A stretch of 64,000 nt of DNA from Tausonia pullulans (lineage: Eukaryota > Basidiomycota > Tremellomycetes > Cystofilobasidiales > Mrakiaceae): positions 434,001 through 498,000 of the forward strand of contig OX637622.1 in NCBI GenBank assembly GCA_951802195.1. Reading direction: 5' to 3'. Shown in pieces: positions 11,706 through 27,473 of this stretch. The notes beneath the pieces are model-generated. The model had not been told where the DNA came from, did no database searches, and saw only the letters and a list, made by a program, of their open reading frames with translations. Numbering within the stretch: the stretch's first letter is position 1; each line of letters starts with the position of its first letter. The position numbers were made by a program, and so were the translations under genes.

Positions 11706-13868
11706 GGCGTTGTCGGATGGCTGTATGTACGCGGGTATCGGCGACTGTGTCCGGGTGTGTGAGAGGGAGAGGCAGGGAGCTGATAGTAAAATAACGGGCC
11801 GGCTGTGAGGCGAGAAGCGGCCGCGATCGTGGTTGGCAGGACAAGGACGACTAGTTGATGGCGGAAGAACGCGGAGCGAAGGCCGAAGGCCGAGAGCCAA
11901 ACTTGTCCCTGCCCAAGCCTCTCCTCACTCCCCGTTCCTCTCGTCGGCAGACGCCGCCCCCGAAAGTTTGCCATACTCGCCCGCCGGGATTGGCGGACAC
12001 AGTGTTCATAAGTTGACGAGAGTACACTGTAGGCTAGCTGGCTAGCCAGCAAAAATATAAATAGAATAAAATGGCAGCGACGCCACCCAGACTGAAAGCT
12101 CCTGCCCCAGGAGCTTCCTCGAGAAACTTGTGATGGCAAGAAAGTGTCGCGTAAGCTGTTCACATCGGCCCCTGGTCGATCTTCGGTTTCACCCACATCG
12201 ACATGACACGCGCGCGCGGTGACAGGTTTGAGATAGGAGAACAAGCCGGGCCCGTGGTGCATCGCCGGCGGTTTCGTGAGCGGGGACCTTCCTTGGTCTT
12301 CGGAGAAGCTCCGTGCTACTGGCGTCAGCTCAGGCCAAGGAGATATAAATGCATAGCTCAAACTGCGCGTGGCCTCTCTCTCCTCAGCTCGGCTCCGAAT
12401 GAGCCTACCCTTAATTCCCCTTCTTCCCCGCCCCTTCCCCGGCCTCCAAACCTCGAACTTCAGTTCTTGGGTTCGTTGCTCCAACCGCCTGTTCTTCCTT
12501 CGCCACATGATGCATGCCCACTACCCGAACATGCTTCGCTATCTGGCAAACCGGCTACCACGATGCGCGAGCTGCCCGCGCTCTCTCTCTGGCCTCGGTG
12601 ATCTCAGAGGCTGTAATTCTTCATGACACAGAAGAGGATAAACACGGCGTCTTCGGCCGACACAGAGACGAAACTGGGGGAGAAGGAGGAGATTGCTGGG
12701 CGTCATCATCGATAATCCGGCGGGTGGGGGGGGGGGGGGCAGCAGCGGATCAAGAGAGGATGCCTTCGTTGTTCTTCTTCTGATGATCAACGAGAGATGG
12801 CCTCCATCTTGCCACCTTCTTCCCACGCCTCGGGTTTGCATCGCCGAGTGCCGGACAGGGCCACTCGTGACGCAAATGGGGGGGAAAGGACGTGACTGAG
12901 TTGCCGGCGGCGAGCAGCGTGCGGCGATGCTCGACTGGGCAGGCTTCGGCCCGGGGAGTGGCCGTTGGACCGAGGAAAATGGACGGACACATGCAGGAAT
13001 GGAATCGTCGGAGGCCGGCCTCCTGCAGGCTCGCGAGCCTCCGTCTTCTTCTTCCCGCCTTGCGCGCGAGTCTCCCTAGACTCCCAGCCAGCTCTCTCCC
13101 ACCATCGCTCATCCTTCCTCAAAGCAGAAGAGCATTCCGCTCCCTCCCACGCCCACCCCTGCCCTGTCGCCTGCGCACATGAGCGCCCGCGCCAACACCC
13201 TCCGCTTTGTGCGTCGTGCCTTGCTTGTCTTGCATGGCCGCCTGCCTGCCGGCTAGAATGAACGCGGGCGGCTTGCCCCATCAAGAGCAGCTCGGGCCGA
13301 GGCTGATGGATTGCCGTCTCCCCCTCCCTCCTTTGCTTGCCCTGCCCTGTCGCCGTCGTGTCGTCGCCTTATATCTCCCGGGCACACGTTCTAGGTCTAC
13401 TTCAATGGGACGGCCAAGTCATCGGACAACAAGAAGTGAGTCGATGGCAAGACAGACCGCGGACAAAAAGCGTGAGGACTAACTCAACGTGCCCCTCCCC
13501 TCTCCTTTCCTCTCTCTCCTTGGACCTGCCCTCATCCGCCCTCTTCTCTCCGGCGCAACCTCTCTCTTGGTCTCCGGGTGCCATCCCGCAACTGCATCCA
13601 GGCGCAAGAAGCAGCGGTTGATTACCTCGTGCGTGGCCTCCTCTACCCGGCACGCTCCTTCTCACTTCCTCGGAAGAAGCCCTGTCCTGGCGCATGCCGC
13701 CGGCGCTCGCTCTTGTCTCCGTCCTCTCCCCACTCCTTCGCGTCCGTCCCCCAGGAGCAGGTTCCTCATTGGAAGCAAAGTGAGGCAGGGAGGGTGGGCC
13801 GAGTATCTCACCTGCCTCTACACCGCCCTCCCTCCAAGGCGAACGAACATGCCTTCCAATGCACCGGA
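11706..13868. other. 2.2-kb divergent intergenic region
   Basis: This lies between the UBL3-like gene (-) and the Zn-cluster factor (+). It contains TATAAATAG at 12056-12064 and TATAAAT at 12344-12350, both read on +. A GCTAGC-rich inverted stretch lies near 12033-12048, and a 14-base G run ends at 12739. Several ORFs of 60-160 codons exist on both strands, but I could not connect any to a domain. Long 5' UTRs or upstream exons of the transcription factor are plausible. Confidence 0.4.
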
Positions 13869-16800
13869 ATGAAACGTACCGTGCTTTCGGTTAACCAGCG
13901 CGGCGCGCATGGCGGAAGGAGATCATTCGCCACCCGAGCGGCGAGAGGCAATGTGGAGCCGTGACGTGATCGCCACCCCACCCGTTCCCCTCCGCTTCGA
14001 CTTCCTTACCTCGCTCGCTGACACCCTCTTTCCATGCACAGATGCGAGTCATGCCGCCGCAAGAAGGTCAAGTGCGCCAACGATGTCCTTCCGTGCGGGG
14101 CGTGTCGCGAATTTGGCGAGACGTGGGTTTCCCTTCCCTTCCAGTGTTTTTGTTGTCGTTCGTCACGCCGCTCAGTCGCTCTCTAACTAACCCCTGTTCG
14201 CCCCGTTCCCATTCCAGCTGCTCTCTGCTACTGCCAGCCGAGCCTGCAGGAGACCCTAGCCTCATCAATGAGGACCCTTCTCCTCCTTTTCGAGCGAAGC
14301 TGGACGACACTAACGGAGACAGCCCTTCCTCCTCCTACCGACCGCTCTCGCCCAACTCGCCATCGCTTCGTCCCATTGCGTCGAGATCATCCGAGACACC
14401 CCCTGCTCAGCCGCAGCCGACCAGCATGGGCAAGGAGGAGGGCGTCGAGCAGCAACAGCCGAGGATGGTCTCTCGACGAGCTTCGACGTCGGGCGTCGAC
14501 GAGGCGTCCATCGACGCCCAGCGGCCGCTTGCGGAGACCACGCCGTTGCTCAATGACCCGCTTCAGCAGCGGCTGCCCCCATCCGCACTCGCCTCGGCGT
14601 CAACTTCCTCGTTATCAAAATCTCACAATAATGATGGGGGAGCTACTTCTGCTCAGCCGACTCTCCGGCCGAAGAAGCGTGTCCGGATCGAGTCCCCACC
14701 ATTGAGGGAGCCGTCACACCTGAACCACTACGCCGCGGCGTCGTACCATGATAGCCACCCTCCTCACCACCAGCTTTACCATCTCCCGCCTTCCTCCTCG
14801 GGCGGGCCCTTTTCCTTCCCATTCGCTCCGCCACTTGCATCCGTATCTATCCCTCGACCTCGTCCTGGTGGCGGTCCAACTTCGATGACTTCCCTGAACA
14901 ACAACAACAACAACAACAACGACACTCCAGGAGAAGGAGCAGGAGGCGTCAAGCCCTCGATCGCCTTCCTTCTCCACCCGTGGTCGCCAGCAGACGATGT
15001 TCTTGGACCGGGCCTCACCCGACCAGCAACCGTTACTCCCTCGCCACCCTCAGAGCCGCCGTCGGCGTCGACGGCAGCGGTGTCGGTGGACTACCACTCC
15101 CACAGAGAGACCAGCCAGAAATCGCATCAGCACTACAGCAACAACGGCGGCACCTCTAACAACAACCATATCACCGCCGGCGTGCCCAAGCCTGCCTACC
15201 TCGGCCTTCAATCGAAAGCTAACAACCAGTCGGAACCCATCCTCATGCGGCCGTGGGAGCATGGCCCATCTGCCTCGTCGTCCAATGGCGTCGGTGTCGG
15301 CGATCTCCACTCCCACCATTACTCGCAACAACAGCACCCTCACTGTCATCATACGCAAGGGCACCCTTCACACCCGGACCACCACTCTCATCATTCTTTC
15401 AGCAGCGGTGACGGCGGAGGGGGCGGAGCAGACAGTCACGCGGCCCTTGCCGCCCCCGACGACGCTCGCCGCCACCTCCTTTGGGCCGAGTTCGAGGCTG
15501 GCCTCGGCTGGCTCCTCGGTTGGGTGGGCGAACCGCCCACGGCGCTCGCGAGTCAAGATGCGGATAGCGCGAGTATTACGAGTTGGGGAGTGTGGGCGTT
15601 GGCGGCGGCAGGATTGGCGTTGGCTCCGAGGGCGGGTGGTTGTGGGGAGGGAGAGACGACGACGAGGGGGGCCATCGAGGCCGAGGCGGTGATATATTTG
15701 GGGCATGCGAAGACGAGGTGTGTGAGGGCCCTGGATGGGGCGGCGAATGAGGAGACGTTCGAGGGGTTGTGCCTTGTTGGATGTGGGTCGAGGGCCACGA
15801 TCTACTTTACTGCGCGCTAAGGGCTGACCACGTTTCTCATTGTTCATCTTTCTTTCCTTGCAGGGGCCGTTGCCCTCCTCGGCAACCATGCGGGGGCGTG
15901 GTACTGGTGCTCCATGACCATCACACTCGCCAGCTCCCTCCTCGATGAGAGCTTTTCGGTTCGTCGTCCCATTCATCCTCGTCTCGTCCCCTCCCCTTTT
16001 CTTTCTCAACCTTGCCCACCCTCTTTCTTCAGGCCCCCCGCCCACCAGCGTTCTCCACCCCACGTGGCATCGCTGTCCTCCAATCGACCCTCGATCTCGC
16101 GGCCTTCCTCTCCCTCACGCTCCACCGTGCCACCCTCGTCCCGCCGAGACTCGCCCGGCATCTTCGCCGGCAGCGAAAGCACCAGCAGATGCTTTTGGGG
16201 CAAGACTCGGGGTCAAAGCAGAATGCCTCATCGACGGCAGCGCAGAGGGGAGGACCGGGCGGAGAGCCGTCGTCGGCGATGGCGAATCTGTTCAGACTGA
16301 TGGGCGAGGCAAGACTGCTAGCGGATCGGAAGATCCTGAGGGAGGAGAAGAAGCTCCATCGCGAGGGCTGTGCTAATCCTTGGCCGATAGAAGGGGCATC
16401 AGCGGAAGGGGAGGCCGCCGACGAGGATACGGAGGACGTCGCTGGTGCGGAGGACGATGAGGACGACGGCGAGATGGAGGAGGACGACGACGACGACGAC
16501 GAGACTTGGCTCGAGGAGAGGGTCGAGGCCATCACGAAGCTGCAGACGAGCGTCTCGAAGGGCTCGGAAAGAGAGAAGGGGGCGAGGAGGGCGTTCATTG
16601 ATCTTTGGATGTTGGGAATCTTGTGGGTCGCTCACCTTTCGCTTTGGCGCTGCTTCTTTCCCTGACCTGATTTTTTTTTCTTTTTCTTCCTCTCTTTGCA
16701 TCGACAGCATCCTCCTCTCCCAGCACCTCCAGCCGCCTCTATTGCCTCCCGAGACGGCTCGGTTCGTCTCCCTCCCTTTCGTTCCGTTGCTTCCCTCCAT

Positions 16801-17134
16801 CCATTGACCTGACTCTGGCTTCGCCTCTCTCAGCACCTCAGCCCTAGCGATCGCCAACCTCCTCCGGCACACCCCCTCCACAAGACCCTTTCCAACCCCT
16901 CCACTCCTCCTCTTCCCCACGAGCCTCGCTCTCGAGTACTTTGAGCGCGAGACAGCAGCCGCTGCCGCTGCCTCAGCGGATGCCCCCACCACCACCACCA
17001 GCAACCAGGCACCGGCCTCGGCCTCCCCGGTGACGGCGGTGGAGGAGACCCGGAGTGGGCTCGAGGTGTGCACGAGGGCGCTGGCAAGCGCAGGGAGAGG
17101 GAGGGGCCGGAGGAGCTTCGCGCTCGCTTTCTGA
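13869..17134 (+). CDS. Zn(II)2Cys6 fungal transcription factor
   Basis: The DNA-binding zinc cluster is CESCRRKKVKCANDVLPCGAC, followed by FGET. It is encoded in a short exon at 14042-14122, in a different frame from the long overlapping ORF. Splicing (GTGGGT at about 14123; CCAG at about 14218) enters a long linker rich in Ser, Pro and His with a poly-Asn run from an AAC repeat near 14900-14921. Later exons carry hydrophobic helices typical of regulators (ARRHLLWAEFEAGLGWLLGW; LQSTLDLAAFLSLTLHRA) and an Asp/Glu run near 16455-16500. The end is GRRSFALAF, stop 17132-17134; total length is about 900 residues. The start at 13869 is the first ATG in frame with the zinc-cluster exon and is uncertain. 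Target genes are unknown. Confidence 0.8.
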
Positions 17135-17412
17135 ACGACTTTTTTCACGACTTCTTGTTTTGGGAGGAGGGGAGAGGGGGGGGCGGGGGGGGGAAGTTTA
17201 CTGTTTTTGTTTTCTTTTTGTTTTCTCCTTCCTCCTCCTTGTCCCGTCTTGTTTTGTTCGAGATGGTATGCGTTTCCCACAATGTATCTGTATGCTTTCG
17301 TCGACGTGTCTTTCATCTGCCCGCTCTCGGCTATGATATCCCATGCGACGAGAGATCACCACCTAGATTACACACAACGACAGACCATCCTTGCCACGTT
17401 CATCCTGCCACA

Positions 17413-20303
<2,891 letters not shown>

Positions 20304-20763
20304 GATGAGAGAGCTAACGGGCAAGGCCGGGACGGCGTGGAGAGACGGGTGGTGTTGTTGGGGTCTTGGTCGACAGAGGGCTCGATGTGATGAGGCTGAC
20401 GAGAGGGTACGGGTGTGTGCGAGCGAGAGGGGCGGTGAGGGGGAGAGAGGTGCAGGGAAGGGAGATGGTGGTTTGGAGGACGGTGAGGACGAGGCGTCAG
20501 CGGTAGGTGTCCTCGGTGACAGCCTCAAGTCGCGTGGGGGGAAGACACATGCGGGGGAAGCGAAGACAACGGTGATGCACCTCATCTCTCGGCCAGATCA
20601 AAAGCCCGCCGATGTTCATGTGGGGAGTGTCAACATATTCATGGTTGGAGAGAGGAAGCCGCAGAGGGACAAACCAAGGAGAACTGGAGAGCAGAGTCAA
20701 CAAGCAAAGAAACTCTATCCAGCCAGCAGTCCTCCTCGGAAGCGAGAGTCTCGGCGTAGCGAG
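20304..20763. other. MPK1 upstream region
   Basis: 460 bases between the MPK1 start and the stop of the next minus-strand gene. The + strand is purine-rich, so the MPK1 5' side is pyrimidine-rich. No named element was seen. Confidence 0.45.
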
Positions 20764-21239
20764 CTAAGGCGGACTGCCAGTTGAGAATCTTCCGGAGTTG
20801 GCGTAGTATGCCTTGTCGTTCCCCACGTTGAAGAAGAAGGCATACTTCAAGCTGGAAGGTGGAACGGGGTGGGAGTCGGTGAGATGGGCGGGATTGAGGC
20901 AATCTAAGGGGACGCACAGGTCGACGTTGATGATAGGAAAGAGAGGTTCGCCGAGAGAAGATTTGATTTGCTTGTGAATGTTGTGACTGCAGACAGGCCG
21001 GGGGTCGTCAGTGCTGCTATGAGAGTGAGCGAGTATTGACAGGCAAGCGACCGACTGAGCACTTGGCTATTCTTGTCCTACGCGAGCCAGCCTCACCAAC
21101 CGCCGAGAACTTCGTTGGCGCTGAAGAAGAGGGCGTCCTGGAGCTATTCGAAGCTGCCAAACTGAGCGTTGAAGGTCTTGGTGAAGCCGGCAGAGACCTT
21201 GACGGAGTCTCCTCCGTTCGCCTGGGTCCGGAATGGCAT
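20764..21239 (-). CDS. small unrecognised protein, multi-exon
   Basis: The ATG at 21239 opens MPFRTQANGGDSVK. Splicing with plausible signals then gives DALFFSANEVLGGW (near 21144-21100), HNIHKQIKSSLGEPLFPII NVDL (near 20990-20925) and LLKYAFFFNVGNDKAYYANSG RFSTGSPP, stop 20766-20764. The total is about 90-110 residues. Frames fit from the second joint on; the first intron is uncertain, because the sequence between the first two blocks also reads as protein (VSAGFTKTFNAQF). No signal peptide or family is recognised. It is divergent from SNF12 across 442 bases. Confidence 0.5.
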
Positions 21240-21681
21240 GGTTGAAGCTAACTTGATGTGGAAGTGGCATAGAGAACAAGGGTGCAAGATGGATGGATTA
21301 TGGACACAACGGTCGTTGGTGGCGATGCAGTGCAAGGAGAGCAGGCGCGCGCTGGCCGGGATCGAACTCAAACAGCAGCTCCAGGCCTGAGAAACCGAGT
21401 AGCATGCTCACGTCGATCCTTGATTGACCCGCCCCTGGAAGGCGGATTCACTTGCGAGATGGATGGACGAGCGTCGTTTCGGTCTTCGGTCCACGTTCGC
21501 AGGACGGCTTTCGTTTTACTTGGGGTTGCTCTCGCCCTTATCACTGCCCTTAGTACCCTGCTCACGCCTGTAAACTCGGCGCTCTCCTCTCCCCCGCGCG
21601 GCGTCTCTCCGACGACCACCTGCTCGCGTTCCGTCTACGCTCGCCTCTGCGCGTCTCCTCCTACCCCATCCATCCGCCGCC
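21240..21681. promoter_or_regulatory. divergent promoter region
   Basis: 442 bases shared by the small minus-strand gene and SNF12. It is CT-rich close to the SNF12 start. No TATA box or repeat is evident. Confidence 0.45.
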
Positions 21682-23505
21682 ATGTCATACCCTCCGCCCC
21701 AACAGCCCAAGCGGCAGGCCTCCGCACAGGACATTGACGCCCCCAAGCCCGTAAAGTGAGGGCCCACTCACCTCTTTCCTTTCTCCCTCCCCTTCTACGC
21801 AAGAGGGCTGAGGGTCTGTCTTCCTCCCAGGCGTCACCGCGCGGCTGTCCCGCCCCTCCCTGCGACGCTGTCGATCCCAGAGTCCAAGATGTACGCCGAC
21901 CTGGTTGAGATGGAGCAGAAGCTTGACTGGACTATCACCCGCAAGCGCGTCGAGGTCCATGAGGCCGTCGGCAAGTCCGCCAAGGTGCAAAGCCTCGCAT
22001 CCCCTCCTCTCTCTCGTCGCCGTCGCTGACTGATCCGACTGTAAACACGGCAGAACAAGCGCACGCTTCGCATCTTCCTCTCCAACACGGCCTCGTTCCA
22101 GAAGCCAGCGGATGGCATGGCCGTCGACGGCGCATCGTCGTCCGCCGGCGAGGCTGGTCCATCCAGCACCACCGAGCCCCCGAGCTGGGCACTCAAGATT
22201 GAGGGTCGTCTTATTGACGTGAGTATCCACTTGGTCACGCTGCTTTGGTCCGGTTGTGAGAGGAGGAGGGATGGGAACGTTGGCCGACTGACGCCTCTTC
22301 CGCGTGACGCGTCCCACGTGACTGACTCTCCCTCCTCCATCAGAGCGGCAACCCTCGGCTGGACAAGGCGACCAAGCACAAGTTCTCGCACTTTGTCAAA
22401 TCCATCACGGTCGAGATGGATGGCCGGGACCCGTCCCTCGGGCCCAATGTCATCGAGGTCAGTCATTATCCCCCCTTCTCGCGTCGCGTCGCGCCCTTGT
22501 ACTTCGATGAGCTACCCCGCTGAAACCCGCTCCTCCCTACAGTGGATCAAGCCCGTCGGTTTCCCCGAACAAGACGGTTTCACTATCATGCGACCCGGCA
22601 GTATGGACGTCCCTTGCCGGATCCTCATCCACCTCGACCACAACCCCGCCCGGTACCGATGCATGCCGGAGCTCGAGCGCATGGTCGGCGTCAAGGAGGA
22701 GACTCGGACGGGCTTCTTGGGTCTGCTGTGGGGCTACATCAAGGAGAAGGGACTGCAGGATAAGGAGGATCGAACGAAGATCAACGCGGATGCCAATTTG
22801 CGTCAGGTGCGGAAGCCCTTGCAGGCCTCTCTGTCTCTCTCTCTCTCTCTCGCACACAAAAGCTGAGAACCCACCGTCTCTCTCTCTCTTTGCTCCAGCT
22901 CTTCCAACAGGACAAGATTCCCCTCCAGTTCCTCCCGGAGTACATCAATCGGTTCCTCGCTCCGCCGGACCCCATCGTCCTCCGGTACACGATCCGGGTC
23001 GACCAGGAGCGGACGACCCTCCCGCGTTGTTTCGACGTCGAGGTCGAGCTCGAGGATACGACCAAGACGCGGGTGAATGCTCAGCTGCAAATGTTTGTCG
23101 AGGAGCAGGGAAAAGAGATCCTTTCGCTCGACGAGGAGGTGGGTCGTCTGACCTTTGTTTCCGAGCCCTCCGACGGCGGCTGACGACGTCCCCTTCTCAC
23201 CCAAGATCTCCAACATCTCCATTGCCCTCCGCAACGCCCGCACGAAACGCGACTTCCTGGCCTCCTTCGCGCGCGACCCCTCGGCCTTCATCCACCGCTG
23301 GCTCGACTCGCAAGCCCGCGACCTCGCCTACACGCTCCACGATGCGAGCCTCGGCGAGGGCGCCACTGGTGGCGGGGTCGCTGGAACGGGGCTGACGAGC
23401 GAGGACCTGAGGAGGAGCGCGACGTTTAGGTTGCCGTGGGTGGAGGAAGCGACGGTCGTTTATGAGGGGCAGAGGATCATTGAGCGGCTTGGATCGGGGA
23501 GATGA
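21682..23505 (+). CDS. SNF12: SWI/SNF or RSC subunit, SNF12/RSC6 (BAF60) family
   Basis: Chromatin-remodelling subunit of about 440 residues in seven exons. The ATG at 21682 gives MSYPPPQQPKRQAS. The intron at about 21757 joins PKPVK to RHRAAVPPLPATLSIPESK. The BAF60 core follows: VEMEQKLDWTITRKRVEVHEA, KRTLRIFLSNTASFQ, WALKIEGRLID, KHKFSHFVKSITVEMDGRDP and VIEWIKP. The SWIB/MDM2-like domain includes ELERMVGVKEETRTGFLGLL, WGYIKEKGLQDKEDRTKINAD and LPEYINRFLAPPDPIVLRY. A C-terminal helical region ends IIERLGSGR, stop 23503-23505. SNF12 and RSC6 are paralogues in budding yeast. Most basidiomycetes are expected to keep one gene, so the complex cannot be chosen from sequence alone. Confidence 0.9.
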
Positions 23506-23915
23506 CGTGAGGTGAGATGAGCTGTTTGTATATGTTTGTTTCTTCATTCTGTCTCCATGGGTATCATTATCGAAAGAAAGGGAGAGGCAGTGGGGAAAGG
23601 CGCGCGCGCAAAGACCGCGTCCCCTGTCTGGGGACGCTCGTCCCAAAATCCGGCGTGCTCGGTGTCAGACGGACGTCATCGCAAGAGCAGGGTGAGGAGC
23701 CTCCGGACTACTAGCGTGGAAGACGGACGAGCGAGAGATCGAGGGTGCATTGTGCTCGTTGGCAAGGGGTGCAAGGCGCGGCCGGGCGCGAACGGGGGAG
23801 GATGAGACCGGCGTCCTCTTCCCTCTTCAACCACCTCGTCCTGCGCCTTCATTCCCTCCCACCGACAACACCACCCCACCCAGGCCCCTGCCCTCTCACA
23901 CACCACCACCGAGCC
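23506..23915. other. intergenic, promoter of PH-domain gene
   Basis: 410 bases between two plus-strand genes, becoming CT-rich before the ATG at 23916. No gene was seen. Confidence 0.45.
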
Positions 23916-26900
23916 ATGGCGTCCCCCTCGACGCCTGCCGCCCCGCCAACGAGGCAGGAGATCGAGCGCAAACTCTCCGTCCATGCGGCCTCGCCCAGTC
24001 CAGGCAAGATGACGAGGGTCCGTCGCTGGCTCTCTCCTCCCCTGCTCCCCTTCTCTCCTCCTCTGTTAACCCGCTGACGCTTGCTTGAACACGAAGCAGA
24101 AAATGTCCCTCCCGCTCTCGACCTCCCCCACGGGCGTCAACATCCTGCAGACCTCGCCGGGCGCCGCTCCGACCTCGCCGGGCGCTCAGCAGCCACAGCA
24201 GCAGCATCAACATCAGGCAGCCGGCGCGACGACAACGGCAGCACAAGCCGACCACCCCCATCCGCCGCCCCAGCCACCCCAGTCCAACCTCACCCGGACG
24301 CTCTCCCCCTCGACGAGCCAGACGCTCTCCGCCATCTCCGAGACCGACCGAGCGGGTGGGAGCAACGCGACGATGCCGACTGGGGGTGCTGCCTTCCTGC
24401 CGCGGGCGTTCTCCGACAGCGAGAACGAGGACTACGAGGGCGACGAGGAGAGCGATGAGGAGGACGGCGCCCTCCACGACGACAACGGGGAGGACTCTGA
24501 GATGCGGAGGAAGGTCGAGGGAGAGAGGATCCTGAGGAGTGGGTTCCTGGACAAGAAGGGAGAGAAGCGCAAGGTCCGTCACCCTCATCCCCCCCCCCCG
24601 CCTCTCTCCTCCCCTCGACTCCCTTGTTCTCCCTCTCCTGACGTGGTCGCGCGTCTGCTTTGGGGTTTCTGACATCTTCTGATTTTGACCCCATCTGTCT
24701 CGACAGACATGGAAAAAGCGGTGGTTCGTCCTGAGGACCGAGAAGCTGAGCTACTACAAGGACGACAGGGTGAGCTTCCGCCCCCCTCCTCCGTCTCGAT
24801 TCGTCTCACGTCACCGGACCGGGTTTCCGCCCGGGGGGGGTCTCCTTTTCCTCCTGTCTCGTCCCGTCGTCGCTTGCTCCACATTTGGCTTGCCCATTGT
24901 CGCTGGGTCGAGTGACCCCTCTTCTAGAGGATTCCCTCTCGAGTGAGGAGGGAGTGCGACACGTGCACGACGGCTCCGGCCGGCTATCCTAACGCGAATC
25001 GGCGTGATCTCCAAAGATGACAGCACAATACTTCGCCCTCCAGCCAGAAACGCCCGAAGCGCCGACATCAAGCTGACCCACGCTCTTTCCCTCTCCCTTT
25101 TTCCAGGAGTACAAGCTTCTCCGGCTCATCGACCTCCGCGATATCCATACGGTCTCACTCGTCCAGCTCAAGAAACACTCGGCGGCTTTCGGAATCGTCA
25201 CTCGGACGCGAACGTACTATGTCAAGGCTCGGTCCTTACCCGAGGCGGAGAGCTGGGTCGAGGCCATCAATTCGGCGAGGAGGGAAGTCAAGGAGCGAGA
25301 TCAGGCCAAGGAGGAGGCCGCTGCCGCGGGCGCCGCAGTTGGGGGAGAGGTGGGAGCAGGGGGGACTGCGCCTTCGCTGGGACGTCGCTTGACGGGGAGT
25401 AGCCACCCTCATCCCCAACACCTCCACCAGGCACCCCAGTACGCTGGTGGCCCTCCGCCACCCGGGGGTGCCAACTCGACCGCTGGCATGGGCGGCATCT
25501 CGATCTCGCCTTCGCAGCAGCGCCCTTCACCTCCTTCCTCCTCCTATGGCTCCTCTCCCGCACCCTCCCAACTCTTCGGGACCTCTTTCTCTTCCTCCAC
25601 CTTTTCCTCCTCTTTCCAATCTTCCGCTGGTGCCAATCCAGGCAACCTTCGCGTCAACCCGTCGGCTGCGCCCCCTCCGGCGCTCTCGCTCGACTTCGGC
25701 GTGACTTACACCTCCCCGACCGAGCTCCGACACAACGCTCCCCCCGTGTCACCAACTCAGCTGGGCGCAACATCCTCCTCCGAGGACGATGACGAAGCCT
25801 TCTTCAACGGTGGTATCGGCGGGCTCTCACTTGGTACATCGGCGTCCCCGTCTCCGGCGTCTGCTATGGCTGTGGAGACCCAGCGACAGCAGCAACAGCT
25901 TGCCCCACAATCACCACGGCCCGTTGTCGCAAATGACCCGAACAAGATCATTCTCAGTGGGTACCTCATGAAGCTCGGCAAGCGCAAGACGTGGCGCAAG
26001 CGGTGGTTTGTGCTCACGAGCGGGAGCCTCGTCTATACCTCGAGCCACATGGTGAGTATTCGACCTTGATCTGTGCTTGGTTCTCTTGAAGTACCATCGT
26101 TGAAAGCGCCGCATTTCTCTTCCAGGACACCAAGCCCCATCGCGTCTTTCCTCTCTTCAAGATAGTCGATGCCCTCGAGTACGAGCCCGCCCCCAAGGAG
26201 CCTTCTGCGCTGCAGACGACGCTCGGCCGTTCTCCTCTCCCTACTTCTAGCCTCTCCTCTGGAGCTGGAGGCATCTCCGGCTCAGATGGCCACTTTGTAC
26301 ATGACACGCACAGCCTCGACGGAGGCGGAGGCGGCGGCGGAGCATTTGCAGGCGGTGCAGGAGGCAGCGGACGGGGGACCGTCAAAGTCGAGCACTCGTT
26401 CAAGGTCATTACGCCCAAGAAGACGCTCATCCTATGCGCTCCTTCGGAAGAGGAGGAGATTAAGTGGTTATCGGCGTTGCAGGCGCTCATTGCGAGACGG
26501 ACGGGCGGGGGAAGGTCGGCGTCGGCGCCGACGCCAGCGCCTGTTTCTGCCCCTGCCACTGCTGCTACTACTCTGGGTGTTGTGTCTGGAGGTGTTCCTA
26601 TGAAGACACAGAGCGCCTCAGGTGGCTCGAGTATCCCTATCATACACGAGCAGCCGCCCTCGCCACCAGCTCTCTCACCCGACGCCGTCCCCTCCCCCAC
26701 CGCCGTTTCCCTCGGTCACTCCTACTCCACACAGCAACCTCTTTCTGCCTCTGCGCATCCGCGCAACCCGTCCCCGACGCGATTCTTGCCCTCCATCGAG
26801 GCGCAGCTCGGTCCGTCACCCATGTCCGCGGCATTGGGGATGCGGTCAGGTTCGGAGTCCGATGGCCCATCGACGCCACAACAGCAGCAGCAGCAGCAGC

Positions 26901-27025
26901 AGCAGCAGGAACCGTTGTCATCTCACGGGATGAGGGAGAGGAGCGACACGGCGGCGGGAAAGGAGGCCGTCGAAAATGTGAGGCGGTTCTATCACCCTGA
27001 TCAGGAAGGAATCACTCCGAAGTAA
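23916..27025 (+). CDS. tandem pleckstrin-homology domain protein
   Basis: About 820 residues in five exons. After a Gln/Pro/Ser-rich N-terminus with an acidic block (ENEDYEGDEESDEEDG), the first PH domain begins ILRSGFLDKKGEKRK, is spliced to TWKKRWFVLRTEKLSYYKDD and then to EYKLLRLIDLRDIHTVSL, and ends at SWVEAINSARREV. A long Ser/Pro linker leads to the second PH domain: IILSGYLMKLGKRKTWRKRW, FVLTSGSLVYTSS, an insertion of Gly/Ser-rich sequence, then HSFKVITPKKTLILCAPSEE and IKWLSALQALI. Both domains carry the basic K-x-W-[KR]-KRWF strand typical of phosphoinositide binding. The C-terminus has a CAG-encoded Gln run near 26879-26908. It is likely a membrane-associated adaptor; partners are unknown. 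Stop 27023-27025. Confidence 0.87.
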
Positions 27026-27473
27026 TTGTCGTGTCTCTATCTCTTGTATTGTTTTCTTACCTTCCTTCGTTTCGTTCGTCCGTTCGCTTCTAAGTCCTTT
27101 CTGGATCTCTCCTCGCTCTCTCGCTTGTTTCATGATACCCCTCCGCTCTACGTTAGCTTTTGTCACCCTCGTCCTCGTCCTCTTTTTCAACTTCTTGTCT
27201 CTTTCTCGAGTAACCCATAGTTGCCGCCTTGATAACGCCGTATTCATGTACTAATTTTGAATGGTCATCACTTGTGAGCCGCGCGCGAATTCGAAAGGAC
27301 CGCTGTGCGTCATCCGTCTCTACTTCCCTCCGGCTCGCGGGCACTGACGTTACCGAGCCGGACGTGAGCCATTGAGACGACTTCGGCGAGGAACGCTGGC
27401 CCCTCTTACCTCTAGCCATCATCTCACCATCTCCCTTTTCATATCTAACAGCACACCACTTTCATGACCGCAG
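27026..27473. other. intergenic, ADH promoter
   Basis: 448 bases between two plus-strand genes, T/C-rich in its first half. No element was recognised. Confidence 0.45.

Noticed and set aside
11366-12508. 380-codon minus ORF
   Set aside because: Low-complexity Pro/Ser/Arg sequence with no domain; its end overlaps the UBL3-like gene in another frame.
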